NCBI GenBank assembly: GCA_023388435.1
Contig: JAEWGG010000031.1
Coordinates: 1-63,157 of the forward strand
DNA length: 63,157 bases
From: Bacillota bacterium
GTDB taxonomy: Bacteria; Bacillota; Clostridia; Saccharofermentanales; Fastidiosipilaceae
Direction: 5' to 3'
Positions 51,301 through 58,992 of this stretch are shown here, piece by piece (position 1 is the stretch's first letter; the number at the start of each line of letters is the position of its first letter). Both the position numbers and the translations under genes were made by a program. Under the pieces are notes generated by a model that was not told the origin of the DNA, searched no databases, and saw only the letters and a program-made list of their open reading frames with translations.

Positions 51301-51990
51301 GAAGGGCCCCAGGGGGTCACGGCTGCGCAAGACCGTCTGCCAGCCGCTTTTCACGCCTCCAGCAGGGGCGAAAATATAGTAATACGGGGCTCGGTAGTAG
51401 CACTTCGGACCCTCGATGGTCGGGTTGCTGGCCCGCCCATCATAGATCAGGTGGTCGCGGCCCTTGACGCTCAGCCCGTCCGGCTCCAGTTCCACGCTCC
51501 CGAGAAAGCTCTTGAAGCCAATGCGGCTGCGGGCATATGCGTGAATAAGGTAGCAGCGCCCCTCCGGCGTCCAGATCGGACAGGGGTCAATGTACCCCGC
51601 TCCGGCCAGGAGGAGACGAGGCTGGGACCAGGGGCCACGGAAGTCTGTACTGCTCAGCACATAGAGCCCCTCATCAGGCATGCCAAAATAAATATAAAAA
51701 CGGCCCTCATGGTAGCGCAGGGAGGGAGCCCAGACCCCACAGCTGTGGCGCACGGCAGCATAGCCAGGCCCCGGAAGCTCCGGCAGGGCATAGCCCTGCA
51801 GCTCCCAGTTGACGAGGTCTGCCGACTCCAGGAGGGGCAGTCCCGGCACGTAGTGAAAGCTAGATGCCGTCATGTAGTAGCGCTCCCCGACCCGAATCAC
51901 GTCCGGGTCAGAATAGTCCGTGTGCAATATGGGGTTGATATAGAGTCCATTCCCCAGATCCGCTGTCCAGAGCTTCGCCAGTTCGTCCAT
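48340..51990 (-). CDS. Two-domain GH43 glycosidase with ankyrin-like linker
   Basis: 1,216 residues, no signal peptide. Order: GH43 propeller 1 (about 15-335; Asp28 in SDPDVIRVG, Asp in GYIDPCPIW, Glu in TIEGPKCYY); a beta-sandwich (about 340-555); a helical segment with at least one ankyrin-type repeat (about 630-690; GASLLHYAALADRPDMLDYLI); GH43 propeller 2 (about 695-1000; Asp near 712 in ADPSIVRVG, Asp in GIDPSLYHE, Glu in NPEGPHLLR); and a second beta-sandwich (about 1010-1210). Both domains keep base, pKa-modulating and acid residues. GH43 enzymes trim arabinose, xylose or galactose units; here probably side chains of imported pectic oligosaccharides. Last gene of the transporter operon. 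Confidence 0.9.
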   Translation of the reverse strand: MDELAKLWTADLGNGLYINPILHTDYSDPDVIRVGERYYMTASSFHYVPGLPLLESADLVNWELQGYALPELPGPGYAAVRHSCGVWAPSLRYHEGRFYIYFGMPDEGLYVLSSTDFRGPWSQPRLLLAGAGYIDPCPIWTPEGRCYLIHAYARSRIGFKSFLGSVELEPDGLSVKGRDHLIYDGRASNPTIEGPKCYYRAPYYYIFAPAGGVKSGWQTVLRSRDPLGPFEERVVLRQGSTAVNGPHQGGWVDTPAGQDYFLHFQDCGASGRICHLQPLQWTAEHWPLLGRPRPGETWGEPVELGRRPALPPCEPLSQKLSLQSDRGGLEASWQAAAHRAWADCETLPEGAMRLQARGCKVGENLWSWGSFLSQKIPAPSLDYSLHLDFSGLQPGEEAGLLLLGGSYAALVLRRSAERRLEAFIERGGENSVWREALGSLALNEDCWLSCLLWPEGDRGIQDESLAAGGIDSGLGRQGTELRLKFSIFSSEAGAGSCLWCQDLPLALAAQTWTGVQVGLFCRAPGWEAGCDSGWLDCLEMRSRRPLLTDLLRLRATDCPVAARHPEDPAWMEASWEESLVPLLAREAPLAKAAGLRLLLASAPELPAEARVLLLGDLEACRYMVEYSKSSMQVRPPRGASLLHYAALADRPDMLDYLIRRVGLDPWALDQDFCSLWDYARAAGAGANLAWLEAHYGPERQLYRNPVCRGLAADPSIVRVGEDYYMVHSSFHYFPAIPISKSRDLIHWDIIGHAIVDEAWARLAPLEGGRGYWAADISHDGQYFYITATYRKSDQEVPCREQIVCRSTRPEGPYSEPAIIPLDGIDPSLYHEGGRHYMLLNRGARIVELDADCRRALGEPSLIYYGWNKRNPEGPHLLRRGDYYYLFLAEGGTGQGHLCSVARSRQLMGPYEPSPYNPLLRQSDKQSALQRAGHGKAVELADGRWALVYLCARMAEGYSLCGRETGLDLLEWTADGWPRLARASSCPSGLAPCPFPGTEAQDRYLGCWRQYLQPGILERLALHPRAAARYTWQQGRLDLAPDKYWPGSLEARQLLLLRQDEAQMDFRLQADIRHLAPGAAAGLIQYYDERSWFAYLVEAGADGAWTLYYYRQLGQELQRQKICCGQLRAEALVWNLDIRGLKREFCLCDSSGQKLAEDSLEDCSYLTDEGWHEGKRFTGPTLGCYHYGPSESHFYLEELALRRWPWTGPLIEPGADC

Positions 51991-52079
51991 GCTCAGCAGC
52001 TCCTCTCCTCTTTCATCTGCGGCCTCGGCAGCTCTGCCTCACGCTCCCGGCAGGCCTGGCCAGGCATGCTTGGCCCAGG

Positions 52080-52763
52080 TCAGTCCTCCCGAAAGAGTCC
52101 TCGAAATTCCGCCCCCAGCTGCAGCAGTTCAGAGGCCAGAATCTGGGCAAAAATCCTCGCCCCCGCCTCCCGCAGGTGGGTGTCGTCCTGCTTGCCCTCC
52201 GGGTACTGGGGATACGCGCCAGCAGGGAAATGCATGTAGTAGGCCTTACTGGCCTCCGGACCGACCAGTTCCAGCTGACGGGCGGAGGCCGCAGTCAAGT
52301 CGACATAGGCTATGCCCTCTTCGGCCGCCAGCTCCGCCATCACCTGGCGGTAGGGCTGGTGGGGGAGATTTCGCACCCGCCCATCTTCGTCGAAGTCCCG
52401 GCGGGAAAGAGGGCTGATCAAGACAAGCCTGGCCCCTCGGTTGTGGGCCGCACGACAGAAGCGCAGGAGGTTCTCACGGTAGTCCCCCTGAGGCTCTGTG
52501 TAACGCCTGGGATCTTCACTTTTTTCATCATTGTGGCCGAACTGAACGAAGAGCAGATCTGCGGCCTCCAGCTGATCATAAATGGGAGCCAGGCGGCCCT
52601 CATCCAGGAAACTCTTCGTGCTGCGCCCGTTGACGGCGTGGTTGTGCAGGACCCAGTTCGGGGCCAGCAGCGGGGTCAGGTACTGGCCCAGGCCCACCTG
52701 AGGCCAGGTCTCCGCGCTGTTGTGGGCCACCGTCGAATCCGAGGCCCAGTAAATACTCGGCAT
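52080..52763 (-). CDS. SGNH esterase, rhamnogalacturonan acetylesterase-like (CE12)
   Basis: 227 residues from ATG 52763 (AAAGGAG 7 bases upstream). SGNH blocks: Ser in ASDSTV near the N-terminus, Gly in NGRSTKSF, Asn in VQFGHNDEK, and the Asp/His pair in DDTHLREAGA. This matches YesT/YesY-type enzymes that remove acetyl groups from rhamnogalacturonan fragments. No signal peptide, so it works in the cytoplasm. It lies between the permease genes and the GH43 gene in the same direction. Confidence 0.9.
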   Translation of the reverse strand: MPSIYWASDSTVAHNSAETWPQVGLGQYLTPLLAPNWVLHNHAVNGRSTKSFLDEGRLAPIYDQLEAADLLFVQFGHNDEKSEDPRRYTEPQGDYRENLLRFCRAAHNRGARLVLISPLSRRDFDEDGRVRNLPHQPYRQVMAELAAEEGIAYVDLTAASARQLELVGPEASKAYYMHFPAGAYPQYPEGKQDDTHLREAGARIFAQILASELLQLGAEFRGLFRED

Positions 52764-52905
52764 AGACAACTCCTTTCCTTTATTTTTGCCAGCTGAGAAC
52801 AGCAGCTGACACGGGGGGATAAAGTGTGGGCGCCAGGCTCCCCAAGCGAGAAACCCGACGCCCTATGGCAGTAGATAGATAAAATCCTCTCCGAACTGCC
52901 CCCAC

Positions 52906-53772
52906 TCATTCCTTGACGGCACCGATATTGATGCCGCTGATGAAGTATTTCTGGCAGAAGGGATAGATGATCATAAAAGGAATGATGGCCACCATAACCG
53001 CCGCATTCTGCACCGTACTCTCCGTCGCATCCGCGATGGCCGAGGGCAGGTCGCTGCCCATGATGAGGCTGCGCAGCTTCATCTGGAAGTTGTAGAGGTT
53101 CTCCTTCGTGATATAGATCTTGAAATTGGTGTAGTCGTTCCAGTAGGCCACGGCGAACATCAGGCCGATCGCCGCCAGGGCCGCCTTCGACAGGGGGAGC
53201 ACAATGCGCAAGAAGGTCTGCATCGGCGTGCAGCCGTCAATCTCCGCCGCCTCAAAGAGCGAGTGCGGGATACCCTCGAAGAAGTTGCGCATGAGCACCA
53301 GATTGTAGATGTTGATTGCGGGCAGGAGGATGACCGCAAAAAGGGTGTTGGTCATGTGCAGCTTGTTCAGGACCATGTAGGTCGGGATCATGCCGCCGGA
53401 AAAGATCATCGTAAAGAGGAGGAGGCCGGCGAAAATATTGCGCCCCGGCATCTTGTACTGGATGAGCACATAGCCGCCCAGGGTCGAAAGCAGCAGACCC
53501 ATGATGGTGCCCGTCACCGTGGTGAGGATGGAGATGAGGAAGGGCCTATAGAGGGTGGGGTTCGAGAAGATCGAAATATACCCACCGAAGCCGAACTTCT
53601 GCGGCCAGAGACGCATACCGTAGGAAGTGCGCAGGTCCAGCGAGTCGACAAAGACCTTCCAGATCGGCAGAAGGATGAAGATCGCAATGAGGATAAAAAT
53701 CAGCGCGTTAATCACATGGAAGGCTGTGATGCGCTGCTTGGAGCTGTTGACTCCGCTCGTAACTGATGCCAT
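52906..53772 (-). CDS. Carbohydrate ABC transporter permease (YtcP/LplC-like)
   Basis: 288 residues, six transmembrane helices, MalG-type. The EAA loop that docks the ATPase is EAAEIDGCTPMQTFLRIVLP near residue 190. The C-terminus ISGINIGAVKE is typical of LplC/YtcP proteins of rhamnogalacturonan or complex-sugar importers. No ATPase gene is in the cluster; these importers usually share an MsmX-type ATPase encoded elsewhere. It starts 11 bases after the partner permease. Confidence 0.95.
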   Translation of the reverse strand: MASVTSGVNSSKQRITAFHVINALIFILIAIFILLPIWKVFVDSLDLRTSYGMRLWPQKFGFGGYISIFSNPTLYRPFLISILTTVTGTIMGLLLSTLGGYVLIQYKMPGRNIFAGLLLFTMIFSGGMIPTYMVLNKLHMTNTLFAVILLPAINIYNLVLMRNFFEGIPHSLFEAAEIDGCTPMQTFLRIVLPLSKAALAAIGLMFAVAYWNDYTNFKIYITKENLYNFQMKLRSLIMGSDLPSAIADATESTVQNAAVMVAIIPFMIIYPFCQKYFISGINIGAVKE

Positions 53773-53783
53773 ATGCTACCTCC

Positions 53784-54740
53784 CTAGACGATGCCCTTGC
53801 CACGGACGCGCTTGCTGAGCTGATGACAGATCAGGACCAGGATACAGCCGACCAGGGACTTCACAATGCCCACGGCCGTGGTGTAACCGTAGTTCGGGAT
53901 GGCCCCGCTGTTAAAGGTCTGGGTGTAAATGTAGGTCTGCAGCACGTCGGCCTGTTCGATGACCGCGTTATTCTGAAGGACAAAGACGGACTCGAAGAGG
54001 TTCATGACCTTTGCCAGATTTAGAATCAGAACGGTGATGATGGTGTTCATCAGGGCCGGCAGGGTGACATAACGCATCTTGGCCCAGCGTCCGGCTCCGT
54101 CCACTGTCGCGGCCTCATAGAGTTCGGGGCTGATGCTCGACAGTGTGGCCAGGAAGATGATGGTTCCCCAACCCGTGTCCTTCCAGATATTGATGATGTA
54201 GTAGACAGGCGTCCACCAGCCGCGGTGGGCCAGGAAGTTAATCTCCTGACCGCGCTCCAGAACGCCAGCCTGGACCAGCAGGGAGTTCACCAGACCGCTC
54301 TGACTGGGGGCCAGTATCAGGGCGAAGACCGACGCGGTCACAACCCAGGACATGAAGTGGGGCAGGTAGATGATCGTCTGCACCGTCTTCTTAAACTTCG
54401 CGTGGATAATCTCGTGCAGGAGCAGGGAGATCAGAACAGCCATAAAGGTGTTCAAAAGCAGCTTGACCACACTCAGGTTCAGGGTATTCCAGAAGGCGCG
54501 CCAAAAGGCGGGCTGGGAGAACATGGTCTGAAAGTGCTTAAAGGCGACAAAGCGCGGGGGACGGATGCCGTTATAGTCCGTGAAGGCCAGGCTGACGCCG
54601 ATCATCGGCAGGTAGTGAAAGACAAGCACAAAAGCCAGCACGGGCAGGAACATCAGATAGAACCCGCTGTACTTGCGCAGGCGCAGACCGAGGGCTGGCT
54701 GGCCTGTGGCAGGGCCCTTCAGGGCCTTGGGCTTAAACAT
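53784..54740 (-). CDS. Carbohydrate ABC transporter permease (YteP/LplB-like)
   Basis: 318 residues, six transmembrane helices, MalF-type. Begins with a basic cytoplasmic end then YSGFYLMFLPVLAFVLVFHYLP; EAA loop YEAATVDGAGRWAKMRYVTLP near residue 210. Forms the channel with the following permease. A stable hairpin separates it from the binding-protein gene upstream. Confidence 0.95.
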   Translation of the reverse strand: MFKPKALKGPATGQPALGLRLRKYSGFYLMFLPVLAFVLVFHYLPMIGVSLAFTDYNGIRPPRFVAFKHFQTMFSQPAFWRAFWNTLNLSVVKLLLNTFMAVLISLLLHEIIHAKFKKTVQTIIYLPHFMSWVVTASVFALILAPSQSGLVNSLLVQAGVLERGQEINFLAHRGWWTPVYYIINIWKDTGWGTIIFLATLSSISPELYEAATVDGAGRWAKMRYVTLPALMNTIITVLILNLAKVMNLFESVFVLQNNAVIEQADVLQTYIYTQTFNSGAIPNYGYTTAVGIVKSLVGCILVLICHQLSKRVRGKGIV

Positions 54741-54780
54741 GGGACTTCCTCCAGGTCAGGTCGGGCCGCTGGCGGCTCAA

Positions 54781-54807
54781 GACCCGGGAGCTCCCCCGCT
54801 CCCGGGT
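54781..54807 (-). terminator. Intercistronic hairpin after the binding-protein gene
   Basis: GACCCGGGAGC pairs with GCTCCCGGGTC around a 5-base loop, with no U-tract. It is placed between the lipoprotein and permease genes, where such hairpins often stabilise upstream mRNA or lower downstream expression so that binding protein exceeds permease. Confidence 0.55.
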
Positions 54808-54831
54808 CCGCACAGCTCGGGGGCCCTGTAC

Positions 54832-56391
54832 TTATTTCTTCTGCGACTTCGCGTTCAGGGAGTCGACAATGGCCTTGGACCACTCCTCGCCGCGCTCCTT
54901 CTGGAACTTGGCGTAGAGTTCCTCGATGCTCATGGCCTTATCGCTGGTGATAAACTCGGTGATCAAACTGTTTTTCAGCTGTGTCAGACTGCCGTTGAAC
55001 TTGCTCATCTCCTCAGAGGACATGACGTTCGGGGCCAGCTTGGCATTCTTGTTGAAGGTCTCCTGAGAGGCCCTGGCCTCTGGAGCCACCTGGTTCGCAC
55101 CAGGATCCTCACCCTTGAAGTCGCCGATGGACAGCATGGGATCGATGTGGTTCTTGGTGTAGGCCGTGCTCTTCTTCTCCAGGCTGGGCAGCATATGGAA
55201 CTCACCTTCCTTATACTCCTTGCCCAGGACCGTCTCAGCCTTGTCATCCCAATGGGTACCTTTTACGCCGTAGGTCCAGAGCACCTGCATGTCCCCGCCG
55301 TCGAGCATGGACTCAATGAAGTACTTGAAAACGGCCTCAGGATTCTTGCAGCTGCTGGTGATGCACCACACGGCGGGGCGGCGCTCCAGGTAATTCCCCA
55401 GCTCCTTGATGGGGGGCAGGGCGACCAGTTCATCGTCCAGGCCATTGGCCTTGAGGTTGGTCTTCAGATTGGTGGCCCAGGTGCCCGCCCAATAGGTGAA
55501 TACACCGAACTTGTTGTCGTAGAACTTGTTGCGGATGTCTTTCGTACCCTGCTTGACGGACATCTTGTCGATCAGACCCTGCTGATACGCGTCGCGCAGG
55601 CGGGTCAGGGCATCCTTCATCGGCTGCTCCATGAAGCCGTCAACCCAGGTCCCATCCTCCTTCTGATAGAAGGTGGGATAGCCACTCTGGTAGAACTCTG
55701 GCAGGTAGTTGGTGTAGGGCTCCTCATTGCCAATCAGACCGGGGGCGGCCACGGAGAACTCCGTATCCTTTTTACCGTTGCCGTCCGGGTCCCCCTCGCG
55801 GAAGGCCTTGAGCATGTTGAGATATTCGTCGTAGGTCTGGGGCACAGAGAGTCCGCAGTTGTCCAACCACTTTTTCTTGACATAGGTGATACAGCCTGAA
55901 CCGCGGGCCGGGGCGAAGCCATAGAGACGGTGCCCGTCCTGCGTGTTCAAGTAGAGCTGGTCAATGAGTTCCGGATTGTTGATCCTCCCGGACTTTTTCA
56001 GCTCAGACTTCTCCCAGGCCTCCGTCATATCCCAGAGCGCGCCTTCCTCTGCGTAACCGGCGTAGTACGTCGGGCTCAGAAGGACGACATCCGGCCACGA
56101 CTCCGGACCGGCGGACATGGTCTGCCCCAGGACATCGTAATAGGAATCATGGTCAGGCTGGGTGATTTCGAGGTCAATACCTGTCAGTTCCTCCCAGCGC
56201 TTCTCGAACTTGTCACGGCCATTGGAGGCCGTAAAGACCGTCCCGTTCGTCATGATCTTAATCTTGGCCGGCTTGTCACCTGTCTGGGTCTCTCCTCCAG
56301 AACCCTGCTCCCCTCCGCCACCACAGGCAGCAAAGAGTGAGAGACTCATGCCAGCGGCCAGGGCGAGGCTCAGCAGCTTCTTCATCTTCAT
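54832..56391 (-). CDS. Extracellular sugar-binding lipoprotein (YtcQ/LplA-like)
   Basis: 519 residues. Signal peptide with lipobox LFAAC (Cys23), a Gly-rich tether, then a large family 1-type solute-binding fold (IKIMTNGTVFTASNG, SWPDVVLLSPTYYAGYAEEGALWDMTEAW). Size and sequence style match YtcQ/LplA proteins that capture pectic oligosaccharides. ATG 56391 has GGAGGAG 6 bases upstream. First gene of the operon: binding protein, two permeases, SGNH esterase, GH43. Confidence 0.94.
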   Translation of the reverse strand: MKMKKLLSLALAAGMSLSLFAACGGGGEQGSGGETQTGDKPAKIKIMTNGTVFTASNGRDKFEKRWEELTGIDLEITQPDHDSYYDVLGQTMSAGPESWPDVVLLSPTYYAGYAEEGALWDMTEAWEKSELKKSGRINNPELIDQLYLNTQDGHRLYGFAPARGSGCITYVKKKWLDNCGLSVPQTYDEYLNMLKAFREGDPDGNGKKDTEFSVAAPGLIGNEEPYTNYLPEFYQSGYPTFYQKEDGTWVDGFMEQPMKDALTRLRDAYQQGLIDKMSVKQGTKDIRNKFYDNKFGVFTYWAGTWATNLKTNLKANGLDDELVALPPIKELGNYLERRPAVWCITSSCKNPEAVFKYFIESMLDGGDMQVLWTYGVKGTHWDDKAETVLGKEYKEGEFHMLPSLEKKSTAYTKNHIDPMLSIGDFKGEDPGANQVAPEARASQETFNKNAKLAPNVMSSEEMSKFNGSLTQLKNSLITEFITSDKAMSIEELYAKFQKERGEEWSKAIVDSLNAKSQKK

Positions 56392-56520
56392 AAGTTCTCC
56401 TCCATTACGCTCATTGAGGTCAGTCCATCCCGCTAAACCAGCATCCGGCTATAACTGCGGCCCTGACCCGTATCTGTGGCCCCATTCTGGGCAGGAAGAG
56501 GCAGAAAATCAAGGCTCAAA

Positions 56521-56564
56521 AATTGCACGCAAGGCCGTTTCTTCAAGAAAAATAGCGTGCAATT
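56521..56564. promoter_or_regulatory. Long-spaced inverted repeat between the lipoprotein and AraC genes
   Basis: AATTGCACGC (56521-56530) and GCGTGCAATT (56555-56564) are perfect 10-base inverted arms 24 bases apart, in the divergent control region. Spacing and placement fit two half-sites for the adjacent AraC-type activator or a looped operator. Confidence 0.5.
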
Positions 56565-56571
56565 CTTTTGA

Positions 56572-56586
56572 TTTAAGCGCTTACAA
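56572..56586. promoter_or_regulatory. cre/LacI-like palindrome in the transporter control region
   Basis: TTTAAGCGCTTACAA; the reverse strand TTGTAAGCGCTTAAA matches the cre consensus at all but one defined position and has the central GCGC of LacI-family sites. Confidence 0.6.
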
Positions 56587-56655
56587 CCCCATATTTGCCA
56601 GTTTTTTATGGCACATCCGCCCAGACCCCCTCAAGACGAGTCAAATTTTATGATT

Positions 56656-56661
56656 TATAAT
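56656..56661 (+). promoter_or_regulatory. -10 element of the AraC-type regulator gene
   Basis: A perfect TATAAT 24 bases before the ATG; the -35 region is weak, as expected for an activator-dependent or low-level promoter. Confidence 0.45.
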
Positions 56662-56684
56662 GAAAAGGCTAAAAGGAGTGCCCT

Positions 56685-58949
56685 ATGCCCGATTTCAGCA
56701 AAAAGAAACAGCGCAGCCTGCGCTTCGCTCGCCGCCTCTTCCTTACCTACAGCGCCGTTCTCCTCATCCTGCTCAGCCTGGGACTCTTCTTCTATTCCAG
56801 CAGCCTGAACAGCCTGCGCAAGTCCTACCAGGAGCGGAGCCAGATTCAGCTGAAGGCCTGTGTGGAAACAATGGAAAACAGCCTCCAGGCCCTGCAGAAT
56901 CTCTCCCAGCTCATCCTCAACGACGAGGATATACGACAGCTGGCAAATATGAGGGCCCAGGAAACAAAAACCACGGCCTTCTACATCCAGGCAGCCAGGG
57001 CCCAGCGCCGCATCGCCGCCTATTCCAGCATCGACCGCCTCCTCCCCCTCTCCTCCTTCTTTGTTCATATGGACAATGGCTACCTGCTCTCCCCCAGCTT
57101 TTTTACGCGGATGGACGACTACTTCCGCTGGGAGGGACTACAGAAAAACAATTACGGGGCCTGGCAGGACCTACTCTATGACCAGGAGCGCTATTTTCGC
57201 TTTCTGCCTTTTAATAAGTTTAAGGAAGGATCGGACGACCTCCTCTACATCCTGCCCCTCAGCCGCTACATCTACCAGCCCATGGATGCGCGGATCTGTT
57301 TCCTGCTCAGCCGCAAGCACTTCATGCAGGACTTCTCCAACCTCTTCCACGAGTCCGGGGCCAGTCTCTTTCTCGCCGAACGCAGCGAGTCCAGTCTTAC
57401 GCGCTTCGCCGATGAGCATGCGGGCCAAAATCTGGCCAAGCCGGAGCGCCAGCAGCTAGAGGCGCTGAGTTATACCCAGGATCTCGCCTGGTTAAAGGAT
57501 ACAGCGGGCCGCTATATGGTCTTTCGTCAGCACAATCAGATGGACAGCAGAGTCTATTACCTGCTCATCCCCGAATCTGTACTGACGGCCCAACTCTCCC
57601 CCTACCGCCTGCTCTTCCTGGGGCTGACCGGTCTCAGTTTCATCTTGGCCCTGGTCTTCCTCAACTTCATCAGCCGTCTCCACGCCCGTCCTGTGGCCCA
57701 ATTGCAGGCCCGCCTGCACAAGACTGAGCTCGAGAGCTCCGCCCTGGCAAAATCCCTGGCCTACCAGAGCCCCCTCGTGCAGCGCAGCTTCCTGCGCAAG
57801 CTGCTGACGGGGCGTCTCTCCTCAGCGGAGGAGGAGCGCCACATCAAGCAGGAGCTGGCCCTGCCCGACGATCGCCGAAACCAATACCTGGTCCTCTACA
57901 TGGTCTATGAGCATCTCCGACAGACCGAGGACAGGGGGCATAAGTCCCTGCGCCAGATCCAGCTCGAAGCCGAACACGAGGTGCGCCAGGGCCTCCTGCG
58001 CCACTTCGGTCCAGAGACCCTGTATTTTTCTCCAGAATCCGGGGCCTATGCCCTCCTGCTCTGCTATTCGGCCAGGCTGAGCTACGAGGAGATCAATGCC
58101 GATGTCCGGGCCCACTTCGAAGCCCTCAACCTGGACCTTCAGGGTCTGGGGCTCCATCTGACTGGAGGACTGGGCTGCTTCAATCAGTTGCCTGAAAACA
58201 GCTGGAAGTCCTATGAACAGGCCCAGCAGGCCTGCTCTTTCAGCAGCCAGAACCAGCCTTTTATCCTCTACTCAGAACTGCGTCTTGAGAACGACCGCTA
58301 CTTCTATCCCCCGCAGTTGAGCCAGAGTCTGGAGGGCTACATCCTCCAGGCCAACACAGGGCAGGTCCAGGAATTTTTCAAATTCCTCTATAAAGAAAAT
58401 CTCGTCAAACGCGCCATCTCCTATGGCCAATACCGCCAGCTCCTGACAGAGCTCCAGGGCGGTCTGGGCCGTATCCGCCAGAAATTTACAGAAGATGCCG
58501 AGGCCCCCGAACTGAGACGCTTCGACCAGAAATTGGCGGGGCGCCCCTCCTTCCGTCAGCTCGAGGACTGCGCCGCCCTGCTCTGCCGCTACAGTGAGCG
58601 CCTGGTCCAGCGCAAGTCCGATCCGGCGGAGGAGATTCGGCGCTACATACAGCGCAATTATAAGGACCCCAACCTCAGCCTGCTGAGCCTCTCCGAGCAG
58701 TTCAAGCTGAGCCCAAGCTACATCTCGGCCCTCTTTAAGGAGCACAGCCGCGAGAATTTTTCTGTCTACCTGGAAAAAGTCCGCATGCAGGCGGCCCGTA
58801 AGCTGCTAAAAAGAGAGACCCTGCCCATCAGTGAACTCTATCAGGAACTGGGCTATAACAACGCCAACAGCTTCCGCCGCGCCTTTAAGAAGCACTTCGG
58901 CCTGACAGCCAGTGAAATGCGGCAAAAACTCCTTCAGGAGGAAGCGTAA
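56685..58949 (+). CDS. Membrane-bound AraC-family regulator (YtdP/YesN-like)
   Basis: 754 residues. Transmembrane helix 1 (about 18-40), an extracytoplasmic sensor of about 260 residues (Cache-like by size), transmembrane helix 2 (about 305-330), a cytoplasmic linker, and a C-terminal double helix-turn-helix (about 645-750; LSLLSLSEQFKLSPSYISALFKE, ISELYQELGYNNANSFRRAFKKHFG). This is the YtdP type, which senses pectic sugars outside the cell and controls the neighbouring yte-type importer operon in Bacillus. It is transcribed divergently from that operon here. AAAAGGAG precedes ATG 56685. Confidence 0.92.
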   Translation: MPDFSKKKQRSLRFARRLFLTYSAVLLILLSLGLFFYSSSLNSLRKSYQERSQIQLKACVETMENSLQALQNLSQLILNDEDIRQLANMRAQETKTTAFYIQAARAQRRIAAYSSIDRLLPLSSFFVHMDNGYLLSPSFFTRMDDYFRWEGLQKNNYGAWQDLLYDQERYFRFLPFNKFKEGSDDLLYILPLSRYIYQPMDARICFLLSRKHFMQDFSNLFHESGASLFLAERSESSLTRFADEHAGQNLAKPERQQLEALSYTQDLAWLKDTAGRYMVFRQHNQMDSRVYYLLIPESVLTAQLSPYRLLFLGLTGLSFILALVFLNFISRLHARPVAQLQARLHKTELESSALAKSLAYQSPLVQRSFLRKLLTGRLSSAEEERHIKQELALPDDRRNQYLVLYMVYEHLRQTEDRGHKSLRQIQLEAEHEVRQGLLRHFGPETLYFSPESGAYALLLCYSARLSYEEINADVRAHFEALNLDLQGLGLHLTGGLGCFNQLPENSWKSYEQAQQACSFSSQNQPFILYSELRLENDRYFYPPQLSQSLEGYILQANTGQVQEFFKFLYKENLVKRAISYGQYRQLLTELQGGLGRIRQKFTEDAEAPELRRFDQKLAGRPSFRQLEDCAALLCRYSERLVQRKSDPAEEIRRYIQRNYKDPNLSLLSLSEQFKLSPSYISALFKEHSRENFSVYLEKVRMQAARKLLKRETLPISELYQELGYNNANSFRRAFKKHFGLTASEMRQKLLQEEA

Positions 58950-58992
58950 ACCCAGACCCCTGCGCTGGACAGCTAAGAACGGAGGAGGCCCC

